Source: an uncultured Ruminococcus sp. (GTDB lineage: Bacteria > Bacillota > Clostridia > Oscillospirales > Ruminococcaceae). Taken from it: 6,969 nucleotides of DNA. Position 1 is the stretch's first letter, and every line of letters starts with the position of its first letter. Positions 1 to 5,465 of the stretch are shown here, piece by piece. The notes under the pieces were generated by a model, which was given only the letters and a program-made list of their open reading frames with translations, made no database searches and was not told the DNA's origin. The position numbers were made by a program, and so were the translations under genes. Location: assembly GCA_947178195.1 (NCBI GenBank), contig CAMWXM010000153.1, forward strand, positions 1-6,969, in the 5' to 3' direction.

Positions 1-10
1 TACAAAAATA

Positions 11-19
11 TGATATAAT
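11..19 (+). promoter_or_regulatory. Possible extended -10 promoter element
   Basis: TGATATAAT matches the extended -10 pattern TGnTATAAT. The matching -35 region would lie outside the window, so it cannot be checked. A start near 26 would give the gene pair downstream a leader of about 190 bases. A second weaker candidate is TTGCAC at 43-48 with TATTAT at 65-70 (16-base spacer). Confidence 0.35.
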
Positions 20-90
20 ATAAAACAACGTATTTAAGAGGTTTGCACTTATTTTTATAAAGTTTATTATTATATTTAGTTTACTGGATA

Positions 91-130
91 GAAATTTTTT
101 TCCCCCTTGATGCCTTACGGGAAAAATTTC
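91..130. repeat. Leader hairpin upstream of the left gene pair
   Basis: GAAA-T7-CCC at 91-104 can pair with GGGAAAAATTTC at 119-130, with a two-base bulge caused by the longer T run. It would form in the transcript leading to the gene at 216. There is no clear U-tract directly after it, so it is called a hairpin and not a terminator. Confidence 0.45.
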
Positions 131-163
131 TTCAAAATTACTTTTTTAGGCTTTTATCATCAT

Positions 164-180
164 TTTTCAAAATTTGAAAA
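164..180. promoter_or_regulatory. Perfect 17-base inverted repeat, candidate operator
   Basis: TTTTCAAAATTTGAAAA is an exact inverted repeat of 8-base arms around a central A. It ends about 20 bases before the ribosome binding site of the gene at 216. Its position would suit autoregulation by a DNA-binding protein, but AT-rich DNA yields such repeats by chance more often, so an operator role is only inferred. Confidence 0.35.
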
Positions 181-215
181 TTTAGAATATCGTACAAAAA
201 AAGGAGAGTGATATT

Positions 216-774
216 GTGAAAACTGATCAATTTGAATGGGAAAAAATCTTTGAAAAGGCTACACAATTACTTGCAGAATCTATTGCGCATGATAAAAAAA
301 ATTACAAAAGTAACTGAACTTTATGAACGCTTAAAAGAATATTATAATCAATTAGACTTTGAAGTTAAAATTCCAGGTTATGACTCGTTTACTAAAAAAT
401 TGCGTAAAGAATTAGATATACAGGAAGGTGAACGATTACAACAAAGAATCTTATATCAACTTCTTGGAAAATATAACGAAATGACAATTAATGCACTGGC
501 GCATAATCTGACTTTAAAATCAACTGACACAAGTGAAAATATGTGTTATTTGTTTTTAAGGATTACAAAGAAAAAGCTTAAGCTTGCAGAGAAAAAAGAA
601 ATACTTCATGCAACTTGTAAAATGTTAAAGGAAGAATTTCCAAAGGAGATCTTATTCTTATATTATGATTATGATACCATTGTCATTATGTGTACAAATC
701 AAAATGCTAAAAATAAAATCAAGTATAATCTTATAGAAGAAACACCGATTAAAGAGGAGAAATCTAATGGCTGA
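216..774 (+). pseudogene. Unknown protein, first of a paralogous pair; frameshift at an A8 run
   Basis: I do not recognise the family. The best start is GTG at 216, seven bases after GGAGAG at 203-208. That frame gives MKTDQFEWEK... and hits TGA after 33 codons. The long frame is open from TTG 232 or ATG 289 to TGA at 774, but neither start has a ribosome binding site. Dropping one A from the A8 run at 294-301 joins the frames into a protein of about 185 residues (..IAHDKKITKVTEL..). The joined product then aligns with the next gene through HDK and KIPGY/KLPKY at the same spacing, which supports a one-base insertion. The N-terminal half could be a winged helix (segment around PGYDSFTKKLRKEL), followed by a Lys/Glu-rich region and a hydrophobic strand near TIVIMCTN; this faintly recalls ArgR-type architecture, a weak inference. 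Alternatives are transcriptional slippage on A8 or a sequencing error. Confidence 0.6.
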
Positions 775-1435
775 AAAAAATACACAATATAAAACATTTT
801 ATGATTCAGAATTAGCTATTGATGTGCTATGTAAATACTTTGATACCCACGACAAAGAAACGATTGAAAAAACATCATTCCGAAAAATCTATGATAATGT
901 TTTGGCACAGAACCCTGATGTTAAACTTCCAAAATACAGTCAAATGCGTAAATATGTATTAGAATGGCTTGAATATGAAGGTTGGATAAGCAAGGGAGAA
1001 AAAATAACTTCAAGCGTTGCGTATCGCTTGTTAGGATTATATCAAAAGGATATAAACTATTATTTTCAAGAATATGAGATTGAAACCTTAGAAGAAAAAG
1101 TAATTCCTTGTGTAATTTCTCTGCCAGAACCGGATATAATGCGTGATATAATGATTGCTATGAAAAAGCAAATTGAAACTAACAGAACAAAATTTATAAA
1201 TAACATTTGTAGAAAGATCAAGAAAGAAAATCAAAAAACTGTTTTAGCTGCTATTCCAGAATCGAATTTAATTATTAAAAATGATAGTATATTTGAAAAA
1301 AATCAGAAGCTTTCTCGTGAGTACAATCCTGTTTTTTCATGTTCTGCAATATGTCTTTTTGTTCTTGACAATGAGGAAGGACGAGAATTTATTAAGTCGA
1401 TTACAAATAAAAATGCAATTGTGCAGTATATATGA
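767..1435 (+). CDS. Unknown protein, second of a paralogous pair (possible winged-helix protein)
   Basis: A 222-residue protein starting at ATG 767 with AGAGGAG seven bases upstream. It overlaps the previous gene by 8 bases, so the two are probably translationally coupled. Family not recognised. Residues near 28-75 (HDKETIEKT..., VKLPKYSQMRKYVLEWL, EGWISKG) match the layout of the corrected upstream protein, and both end in a hydrophobic strand followed by N-E/Q-rich helix (SAICLFVLDNEEG here). The region VKLPKY..VLEWLEYEGWI could be a helix-turn-helix or winged helix, but no diagnostic motif is visible. No signal peptide or membrane segment is apparent. The gene is intact and markedly AT-rich, like its partner. 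Convergent with the recombinase cluster. The coding call is firm; any DNA-binding role is inference. Confidence 0.75.
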   Translation: MAEKNTQYKTFYDSELAIDVLCKYFDTHDKETIEKTSFRKIYDNVLAQNPDVKLPKYSQMRKYVLEWLEYEGWISKGEKITSSVAYRLLGLYQKDINYYFQEYEIETLEEKVIPCVISLPEPDIMRDIMIAMKKQIETNRTKFINNICRKIKKENQKTVLAAIPESNLIIKNDSIFEKNQKLSREYNPVFSCSAICLFVLDNEEGREFIKSITNKNAIVQYI

Positions 1436-1445
1436 TTGAAAAATG

Positions 1446-1485
1446 AAAAAAAGAACCACCACAACAATTTAGCTGCAATGGTTCT
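1446..1485 (-). terminator. Intrinsic terminator of the recombinase cluster
   Basis: On the minus strand AGAACCA (1485-1479) pairs with TGGTTCT (1458-1452) around a 20-base loop and runs directly into a T tract (1452-1446). It lies 8 bases past the DUF960 stop. On the plus strand the hairpin is not followed by Ts, so it mainly serves the minus strand. Confidence 0.7.
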
Positions 1486-1492
1486 GAATTTG

Positions 1493-1786
1493 TCAGTACT
1501 CCTCAGCTAAAAGCATAGTACAATGTTCTTCATCATCAATGACGAAGATTTTAGCTTCAACAAACTCTAACATTGTATCAAGAATATATTCTTTGTGATA
1601 CTCCGGCTGTTCTGATGTATGATTTACAATTTGCTGTCCGTTTTGAACAGACAGCTTGAACACCTGTAAATAGTCCTTGGGTTCAGTCATATTATCAATA
1701 CAATCCCAAAGAAAGATTTATAGGGCAAGCGGTATTTCTGCATTTACGCCTTTTGTAAGGTATCTTGGTTTACTTTTTTCAAACAT
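1493..1786 (-). pseudogene. DUF960-family protein, interrupted by an in-frame TAA
   Basis: ATG at 1786 is nine bases after AGGAG and six bases after the recombinase stop. Reading gives MFEKSKPRYLTKGVNAEIP..., then TAA at codon 23 (1720-1718), then the same frame continues IFLWDCIDNMTEPKDYLQVF...FVIDDEEHCTMLLAEEY to TGA at 1493. The total of 97 codons, the start RYLTKGVNAE, the WDCID..PKDYLQVF core and the LLAEEY end fit DUF960, small proteins of unknown function often next to clostridial serine recombinases (family recalled from memory). The stop replaces what is probably CAA (Gln), a single C-to-T change, so no frameshift is needed. A 65-residue fragment could start at ATG 1690, but it has no ribosome binding site. 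Likely an inactivated gene; a stop-codon readthrough is possible but unsupported. Confidence 0.75.
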
Positions 1787-1792
1787 TTTAAT

Positions 1793-3349
1793 CTACTCCT
1801 TTACTTTGGATTCAAACATATCGTACAGTTCTCCACGCTTTATTATGACGGTTTGAAAAAGGTCATCTGTAATACATAAACCTGTGTCTATCTGAATTTC
1901 TAAATGGTAAGGAAAGACAGTAATTTTCTTTATGTACTGCTGAATGAAGCTTCTGTATTCCTCTGTTTGCCTTGGCAAATTCTTGTAGTCCAAAAGAATG
2001 TGCGAAACATCTTGATACTCCACTTTATCCAACAAATGCAAAGAATTCAATTCGACTTCAAGCTCAGTTTTACGCTGTTCCAACTGCTCTGCACGTTCTA
2101 TGATACTGTCAGTCAGTATACCTTTTTCAATAGCCTTTGTAATGTTTTCAAGGTTTTGATTTATGTCCTCTAACTCATTTTTTACAACAGAAAAATTTTC
2201 ATTATACTGCTGATTGTACTTACAAATGTACTTATTTAAATCAGCAACAATTTTTCTGAGAGCCTTAGAATTAAAAACTTTTTGCTCTAACAAGTCTGAA
2301 ATGTAAACGTCAAGGTAATCTTTATTTACCTCTTTATTTTTACACTCAGACCTGTGCGTGTTGCATCTGTAAGTAGCAAGCCTTGTTTTGTTTCTACCGC
2401 TAAATCGTAGATTTCCAATCATTCGCTTACCGCAAATACCACAGAAAATTTTACCTGTAAGCAAGTAAAATTCTTTAGAATGGTAACGTCCTGCCGTTCT
2501 TTTGTTGGCTTCTCTACGTTGCTGAACTCGTTTGAAAAGCTCTTTATCAACTATTTGAGGACAGCCGTTTTCTATGCGAATTATGTCATCGTAATCCTTG
2601 TAAGAATGATTGTTTCTGCGACTGTTAACGTTCTTAGAAGAGGCTTTGTTGAAAACAAAAGTACCAACATATTTCTCGTTTCCAAGGATTTCGTACAAGC
2701 TGTTTTTTCTGAAAATGCTGCCTTTTTTAGTTTTGTAGCCGTTGTTGTTTAGAAAATTTATTATGTCACTGTATCCGTATCCGCTGTCAAACATCTCAAA
2801 AATTATCCTTACTGATTCGGCTTTGTGAGGTTCTATCTTCAAATGCTTCTTACTATCCAAAGTGTAACCCAAAGGACAGCAACCGCCTGTATGCTTACAC
2901 TGTAAAGCAGTTTCATTCATGCCCTTCATGACTTCTCTTGACAGATTCTTTGAATAATATTCAGCCATGCCTTCAAGCATAGCCTCCATCATTACGGATT
3001 CAGGACTGTCGTCAATTCTTTCAAGTACGCTTGCAATACTGACATGATTCTTTTTCAGCTTAGACTTATAAATTGCAGAATCGTACCTGTTACGGCTGAA
3101 TCTGTCAAGTTTATGTACAAGAACAATGTCAAAAATGCCTTTACTGCTATCGGCTATCATCTGCTGAAACTGTGGTCTGTTATCAGTAGTTGCAGATTTG
3201 GCTTCATCAGTGTAGGTGGCAACAATTTGCCAGTGCTGTTGCTGACAATACTTTTTCATTGCCCTGACCTGTGCATCTATGGATTCTGTACGCTGATTGT
3301 CAGAAGAAAATCTTGCGTACAGTGCAGCTCTTTGAATTACGATTGACAT
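1793..3349 (-). CDS. Large serine recombinase (site-specific integrase/transposase)
   Basis: A full-length 518-residue large serine recombinase, which cuts and rejoins att-type sites through a Ser-DNA intermediate. Residues 1-150 form the resolvase catalytic domain: YARFSSDNQ with nucleophile Ser15 (of RFS), and DRFSRNR at 82-88 carrying catalytic arginines. The recombinase domain runs about 155-285 (PLGYTLD...FEMFDSGYGYSDIINFLNNNGY). A zinc ribbon has Cys303, Cys306, Cys329 and Cys336. A coiled-coil segment at about 385-440 is followed by a C-terminal strand region (YIKKITVFP). Start ATG 3349 has GAGGTGG five to six bases upstream. The preceding gene overlaps its first 50 bases, and DUF960 follows after six bases. 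An intrinsic terminator sits just before its ribosome binding site. No lesion is visible, so the enzyme is probably functional. It may have moved the surrounding segment; its att sites cannot be fixed from this window. Confidence 0.96.
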   Translation of the reverse strand: MSIVIQRAALYARFSSDNQRTESIDAQVRAMKKYCQQQHWQIVATYTDEAKSATTDNRPQFQQMIADSSKGIFDIVLVHKLDRFSRNRYDSAIYKSKLKKNHVSIASVLERIDDSPESVMMEAMLEGMAEYYSKNLSREVMKGMNETALQCKHTGGCCPLGYTLDSKKHLKIEPHKAESVRIIFEMFDSGYGYSDIINFLNNNGYKTKKGSIFRKNSLYEILGNEKYVGTFVFNKASSKNVNSRRNNHSYKDYDDIIRIENGCPQIVDKELFKRVQQRREANKRTAGRYHSKEFYLLTGKIFCGICGKRMIGNLRFSGRNKTRLATYRCNTHRSECKNKEVNKDYLDVYISDLLEQKVFNSKALRKIVADLNKYICKYNQQYNENFSVVKNELEDINQNLENITKAIEKGILTDSIIERAEQLEQRKTELEVELNSLHLLDKVEYQDVSHILLDYKNLPRQTEEYRSFIQQYIKKITVFPYHLEIQIDTGLCITDDLFQTVIIKRGELYDMFESKVKE

Positions 3350-3635
3350 TGTACCACCTCAATTGGCAGAAAAAATCCTCTCCGTAACTATCAGAGAGGA
3401 TTTTTGCTCCGTGCAAATAGGTTTCATTTTCAAATTCCAGAACCTCGACAAACTCCATCGCCTTAACGTCAAAGTCGAACATTTCTTCTGCTTCCAACAG
3501 AACGTAACAGCCAATATCATCAAGATTATCAACGCCATACTCTGCAAACATTGCTTGTGTTTTCTCTGTGAGATACGTTCTCAATTCAGTTTCATTAAGC
3601 TTCTGAATCTGTTCCAGTGTCTGAACTTTCTTCAT
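3300..3635 (-). CDS. Small acidic protein of unknown function
   Basis: A 111-residue protein from ATG 3635, five bases after AAGGAGGT. Not recognised. The sequence is acidic in its main part (DNLDDIGCYVLLEAEEMFDFD) with predicted helices and no membrane segment. It overlaps the end of the DUF1643 frame by 41 bases and runs 50 bases into the recombinase gene, so the three are probably coupled. The last residues (RWYNVNRNSKSCTVRKIFF) are basic, lie over the recombinase ribosome binding site and start, and differ in character from the rest, suggesting the original stop was lost or shifted. The codons for AKILSDSYGEDFF form the hairpin of an intrinsic terminator, so ribosomes reading this gene would disturb that terminator. 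Coding is well supported by the ribosome binding site; function is unknown. Confidence 0.75.
   Translation of the reverse strand: MKKVQTLEQIQKLNETELRTYLTEKTQAMFAEYGVDNLDDIGCYVLLEAEEMFDFDVKAMEFVEVLEFENETYLHGAKILSDSYGEDFFCQLRWYNVNRNSKSCTVRKIFF
3370..3405 (-). terminator. Strong terminator inside a reading frame, just upstream of the recombinase
   Basis: A perfect 12-base stem, AAAAATCCTCTC at 3371-3382 with GAGAGGATTTTT at 3394-3405, has an 11-base loop. On the minus strand it ends in T6 (3375-3370), about 20 bases before the recombinase ATG. The reverse strand also ends in T5, so it may work both ways. It lies wholly inside the codons of the small acidic gene. Confidence 0.75.
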
Positions 3636-4127
3636 GTATGACCTCCTTGTATGGTGTAAGATTCCAGTTATTACGAATGATTGGTGTTAGTGGGTGATAA
3701 CCGTTTTCGCCGATTTGGTACAGCTTATCTGAAAAAGGCTTTAACAGTTCTAAAACTGCTTTCTGGCGATCTTTAATTCGCTGATTGTGGTTTCCAATAC
3801 TGCCCCAAGCAAGAATTATTGTATCTGACTTTTTAGCAGATTCCACAACAGTAAATCTTCATCAGCATTGAATCTAAAGTGTATTTTGCTTGTGATTTTA
3901 GTGTACAAGTTTACAACATCAACGCTTCCGTAACCTAAGCGATTCAGGTTATTCATCACAAGCATTGTAGTTGTGTCGATGTTCAAATCATCCGCAGAAT
4001 TGGGATTTATCATGATTATCATTGCTGACGGTTTCTGTTTATCCCACTCTTTGTGCAGTAAAAGTCGGTGTTCTTCATCATCTGAAAAAACTGACTTACT
4101 TCTAATTTTTGTTTCTGTTATTTTCAT
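3595..4127 (-). pseudogene. DUF1643-family protein, split by a one-base frameshift
   Basis: Starts at ATG 4127, five bases after CGGAGGT. The first frame reads SVFSDDEEHRLLL..KPSAMIIMINPNSAD..LGYGSVDVVNLY and stops at 3816. The second frame, open from 3846, continues ESAKKSDTIILAWGSIG..QRIKDRQKA..YHPLTPIIRNNWNL to a stop at 3595. Together they cover a full DUF1643 protein (MINPN, VVNLY, AWG and HPL motifs; role unknown, common in phages and mobile elements). The frames join by a -1 shift, equal to one missing base, near 3836-3848. With the base restored the product is about 177 residues. The nearby A5 run (CTAAAAAGT on the minus strand) is not a proper tandem slippery heptamer, so mutation or sequencing error is likelier than programmed frameshifting. 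It overlaps the next gene by 41 bases. Confidence 0.8.
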
Positions 4128-4138
4128 TTTTACCTCCG

Positions 4139-4171
4139 AAAAAATGAGGACTCAGCAATTGCCAAGTCCTC
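4139..4171 (-). terminator. Intrinsic terminator before the DUF1643 gene
   Basis: On the minus strand GAGGACT (4171-4165) pairs with AGTCCTC (4152-4146) around a 12-base loop, then A and T6 (4144-4139). It follows the stop of the 26-residue peptide gene at 4178 and abuts the CGGAGGT ribosome binding site of the DUF1643 gene, so it separates the surface-protein transcript from the recombinase cluster. Confidence 0.7.
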
Positions 4172-4177
4172 TAAATT

Positions 4178-4258
4178 TTACTTATTTTTCTTAATCAAGC
4201 TAAGAATTTCTATTCCACACGCTACTCCTGCAAGAAACATTTTAATTGCTATTGGCAT
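4178..4258 (-). CDS. Tiny hydrophobic peptide gene (26 residues)
   Basis: ATG 4258 to TAA 4178 encodes a 26-residue peptide: MPIAIKMFLAGVACG, a short hydrophobic stretch, then the basic tail LIKKNK. GAGGTG lies ten bases upstream; a second in-frame ATG at residue 7 is possible. It overlaps the previous small gene by 17 bases. The hydrophobic centre with a Lys-rich end suggests a membrane-associated or amphipathic peptide. I do not recognise it. It shares FLAG(V/L) followed by hydrophobic residues with the peptide encoded just upstream, which may mean a common origin. Too short for certainty; the ribosome binding site and overlap are the main evidence. Confidence 0.5.
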   Translation of the reverse strand: MPIAIKMFLAGVACGIEILSLIKKNK

Positions 4259-4352
4259 TGATATATTTCACCTCTTTTTCTTTCTGTTCGATTGCAACGC
4301 TGATTCCACCAACGACTAATGTTAAAATTAATCCGGCTAAAAATTCTTTCAT
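4242..4352 (-). CDS. Small single-membrane-segment peptide gene (36 residues)
   Basis: ATG 4352 begins one base after the stop of the upstream gene and eight bases after GGGAGG; TAA is at 4242. The product starts MKEFLAGLILTLVVGGISVA, a good transmembrane or signal-like helix, followed by a charged tail (EQKEKEVKY). It has no cleavage-site pattern strong enough to call secretion. It overlaps the 26-residue peptide gene downstream, so the two probably form a coupled unit with the fused ORF before them. Not recognised; type I toxin-like, holin-like or regulatory membrane peptides are all possible, none supported specifically. Confidence 0.55.
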   Translation of the reverse strand: MKEFLAGLILTLVVGGISVAIEQKEKEVKYINANSN

Positions 4353-4353
4353 C

Positions 4354-4806
4354 TTAGTTACCTCCCACTTTTTTCATTTCAATGTACTTAGGCTCTTTGC
4401 CTGTTTCAAGCATCATAGGTTCTCTTCTGATCTCACTCTTATCTACCTCAAGAGTTATGCTTATCCATTTATTTGACGGTGGATTAGTTAACCATTGATC
4501 AACATCAACCAGTGCATTTAGATAAATGTCATTATCGATAATAATAGTTTGCCCTTCCATTGATTTACCGCCGTTTACAATAGCGGCAAGTCCGGCGAGT
4601 TCTTCTGCTGTTGAAATGTGCAGCTCTGTTTCCGAACTGTCATACCATGAGGTATCTGTACTTCCATCCCAAACCTGAGTTGTCTCAACAGCATATACCG
4701 TCATTTGCTCCTGTATTGATTTAACAAATGATGGATTGATTAAGTTTCCTGATGCCAAAAGCGTTACAGCTGATAATACCGCTATGCCTTTTTTGATTAC
4801 ATTCAT
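4354..4806 (-). pseudogene. N-terminal part of a secreted surface protein, truncated and fused to unrelated sequence
   Basis: Start chosen at ATG 4806, seven bases after GGAGG; an ATG at 4824 is in frame but precedes that site. Residues 1-39 are a signal peptide: MNVIKKG, a hydrophobic core IAVLSAVTLLASG, and a probable cut after VYA. Residues 42-117 (VWDGSTDTSWYDSSETELHI, STAEELAGLAAIVNGG, IDNDIYLN, PPSNKWISI) are the first repeat-like segment typical of large ruminococcal or clostridial surface proteins, which normally go on with glycine-rich beta-repeats of several hundred residues. From about residue 118 (4455) the sequence changes to a charged tail (TLEVDKSEIRREP...KKVGGN) and stops at 150. 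I infer that the gene was cut there by insertion or deletion and fused in frame to another small ORF. It has a consensus promoter upstream, so the stump may be expressed and exported. Confidence 0.7.
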
Positions 4807-4894
4807 ATAAATTCCTCCATTCAATATTTTTAATAAAATTTGTCCTTTTTCTGTTTACAAATTGACTTTTCAGCATATATTTACCTACATTCTT

Positions 4895-4923
4895 ATTATA
4901 AATCATATTATTTCTGTTGTCAA
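4895..4923 (-). promoter_or_regulatory. Consensus SigA-type promoter of the surface-protein gene
   Basis: On the minus strand TTGACA (4923-4918), a 17-base spacer and TATAAT (4900-4895) match the housekeeping consensus exactly. Transcription would begin near 4888, about 80 bases before the start codon at 4806. It faces away from the XRE gene, whose regulator could act here. Confidence 0.85.
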
Positions 4924-4946
4924 GCAATTTTATAATTTTCAAACTG

Positions 4947-4975
4947 TTTACTTTTCAAAAATCATTTCATACTCT
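4947..4975 (+). promoter_or_regulatory. Possible promoter of the XRE gene
   Basis: TTTACT (4947-4952), a 17-base spacer and TACTCT (4970-4975) lie about 20 bases before the XRE start. Both boxes are weak matches. A TATAAT at 4931-4936 lacks a good -35 partner. Confidence 0.3.
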
Positions 4976-4994
4976 TAAAGTAGAGGTGATGCCA

Positions 4995-5333
4995 ATGATA
5001 CTTGACTACAAGCAAATCGGAAAAAATCTTGCAAGAAGGCGTAAAGAGCTGAGACTAAAACAGTTTGAAGTCTGTGAGCGTGCAGAAATCAATGACAAAT
5101 ATCTGTCCTGCATTGAAACTGCACGTTCTATTCCAAGCTTAGAAGTTTTTCTGAAACTTTGTACTGCTCTTGAAACAACTCCCGACCACATCTTACTTGG
5201 TACTGTCCGCCAAACAGATTACTCAAAGGACGATGCGGCTTTGTTGGAAAAATTTAAAAATCTTTCTCCTAACAGTAAACGCCTGTGTCTTGCATTTATG
5301 AACTTACTATCCGATGATTTTCAGAATTTGTAA
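4995..5333 (+). CDS. XRE-family helix-turn-helix regulator
   Basis: A 112-residue DNA-binding protein. The start is ATG 4995, eight bases after GAGG at 4983-4986; the in-frame ATG at 4989 sits too close to that site, and upstream sequence open to 4917 is not needed. Residues 5-68 are a Cro/CI-type five-helix domain: YKQIGKNLARRRKELRLKQ, recognition helix region INDKYLSCIETARS, then IPSLEVFLKLCTALETTPD and the usual ending HILLGT. The C-terminal tail (LLEKFKNLSPNSKRLCLAFM) is helical and could be a dimerisation or partner-binding segment. Such proteins commonly control mobile elements. It is divergent from the surface-protein promoter at 4895-4923, a likely target. A WYL-type promoter copy just past its stop is aimed antisense to it. 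Confidence 0.9.
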   Translation: MILDYKQIGKNLARRRKELRLKQFEVCERAEINDKYLSCIETARSIPSLEVFLKLCTALETTPDHILLGTVRQTDYSKDDAALLEKFKNLSPNSKRLCLAFMNLLSDDFQNL

Positions 5334-5334
5334 G

Positions 5335-5360
5335 CCATGATTCTATTATACTTATCATGG
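5335..5360. repeat. Inverted repeat around a -10 box
   Basis: CCATGAT (5335-5341) and ATCATGG (5354-5360) are exact inverted arms around a 12-base loop that contains the minus-strand -10 TATAAT. It starts right after the XRE stop. It could be an operator over that promoter or an RNA hairpin; without a T tract it is a poor terminator. Confidence 0.5.
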
Positions 5361-5377
5361 TAGACATACGGGTGTCC
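5345..5377 (-). promoter_or_regulatory. Promoter P1 with WYL-type dyad, antisense to the XRE gene
   Basis: On the minus strand TATAAT (5350-5345) lies 11 bases downstream of a dyad GGACA-N6-TGTCT (5377-5362), an imperfect copy of the dyad in front of the WYL gene with identical spacing. No -35 box is seen; the dyad takes its place, suggesting regulator control. A start near 5338 would send RNA antisense through the XRE gene. Confidence 0.55.
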
Positions 5378-5404
5378 GTTCATAAATAATTTACAATTAT
5401 ATTT
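5363..5404. repeat. Direct repeat, copy 1 of 2
   Basis: Forty-two bases beginning GACATACGGGTGTCCGTTCA match 6484-6525 at 38 of 42 positions by eye. The shared block covers the dyad and an AT-rich stretch (AATAATTTACAATT) upstream of it in the minus-strand sense. It flanks the WYL gene together with copy 2. Confidence 0.85.
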
Positions 5405-5408
5405 GCAA

Positions 5409-5446
5409 AAAAATCCGCTGTGAATCTACTTTCACAACGGATTTTT
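5409..5446. terminator. Bidirectional terminator between XRE and WYL genes
   Basis: AAAAATCCG (5409-5417) pairs with CGGATTTTT (5438-5446); after one C-A mismatch TGTGAA pairs with TTCACA around a six-base loop. A/T runs on both sides let it serve the plus-strand XRE gene and the minus-strand WYL gene, whose stop is at 5466. Confidence 0.8.
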
Positions 5447-5465
5447 CTGTGTTAAAAAAGTTATT

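Noticed and set aside
1904..3346. Plus-strand open frames opposite the recombinase (such as 1904-2173, 2480-2752, 3044-3346)
   Set aside because: They lie wholly within a clearly identified recombinase gene, have no good ribosome binding sites, and their products look like hydrophobic antisense translations.
3816..3850. Programmed -1 frameshift in the DUF1643 gene
   Set aside because: The local sequence CTA AAA AGT does not allow good re-pairing in the A site, and no downstream stimulator is evident; a lost base is simpler.
1440..4460. A complete small element running exactly from the DUF960 terminator to the surface-gene junction
   Set aside because: The DNA left of 1440 does not continue the surface-protein gene on the minus strand, and no matching short repeat was found at the two ends, so the left edge cannot be placed.
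4721..4942. Minus-strand frame overlapping the surface-protein start
   Set aside because: It covers the consensus promoter and leader of the surface gene in another frame and has no own ribosome binding site.
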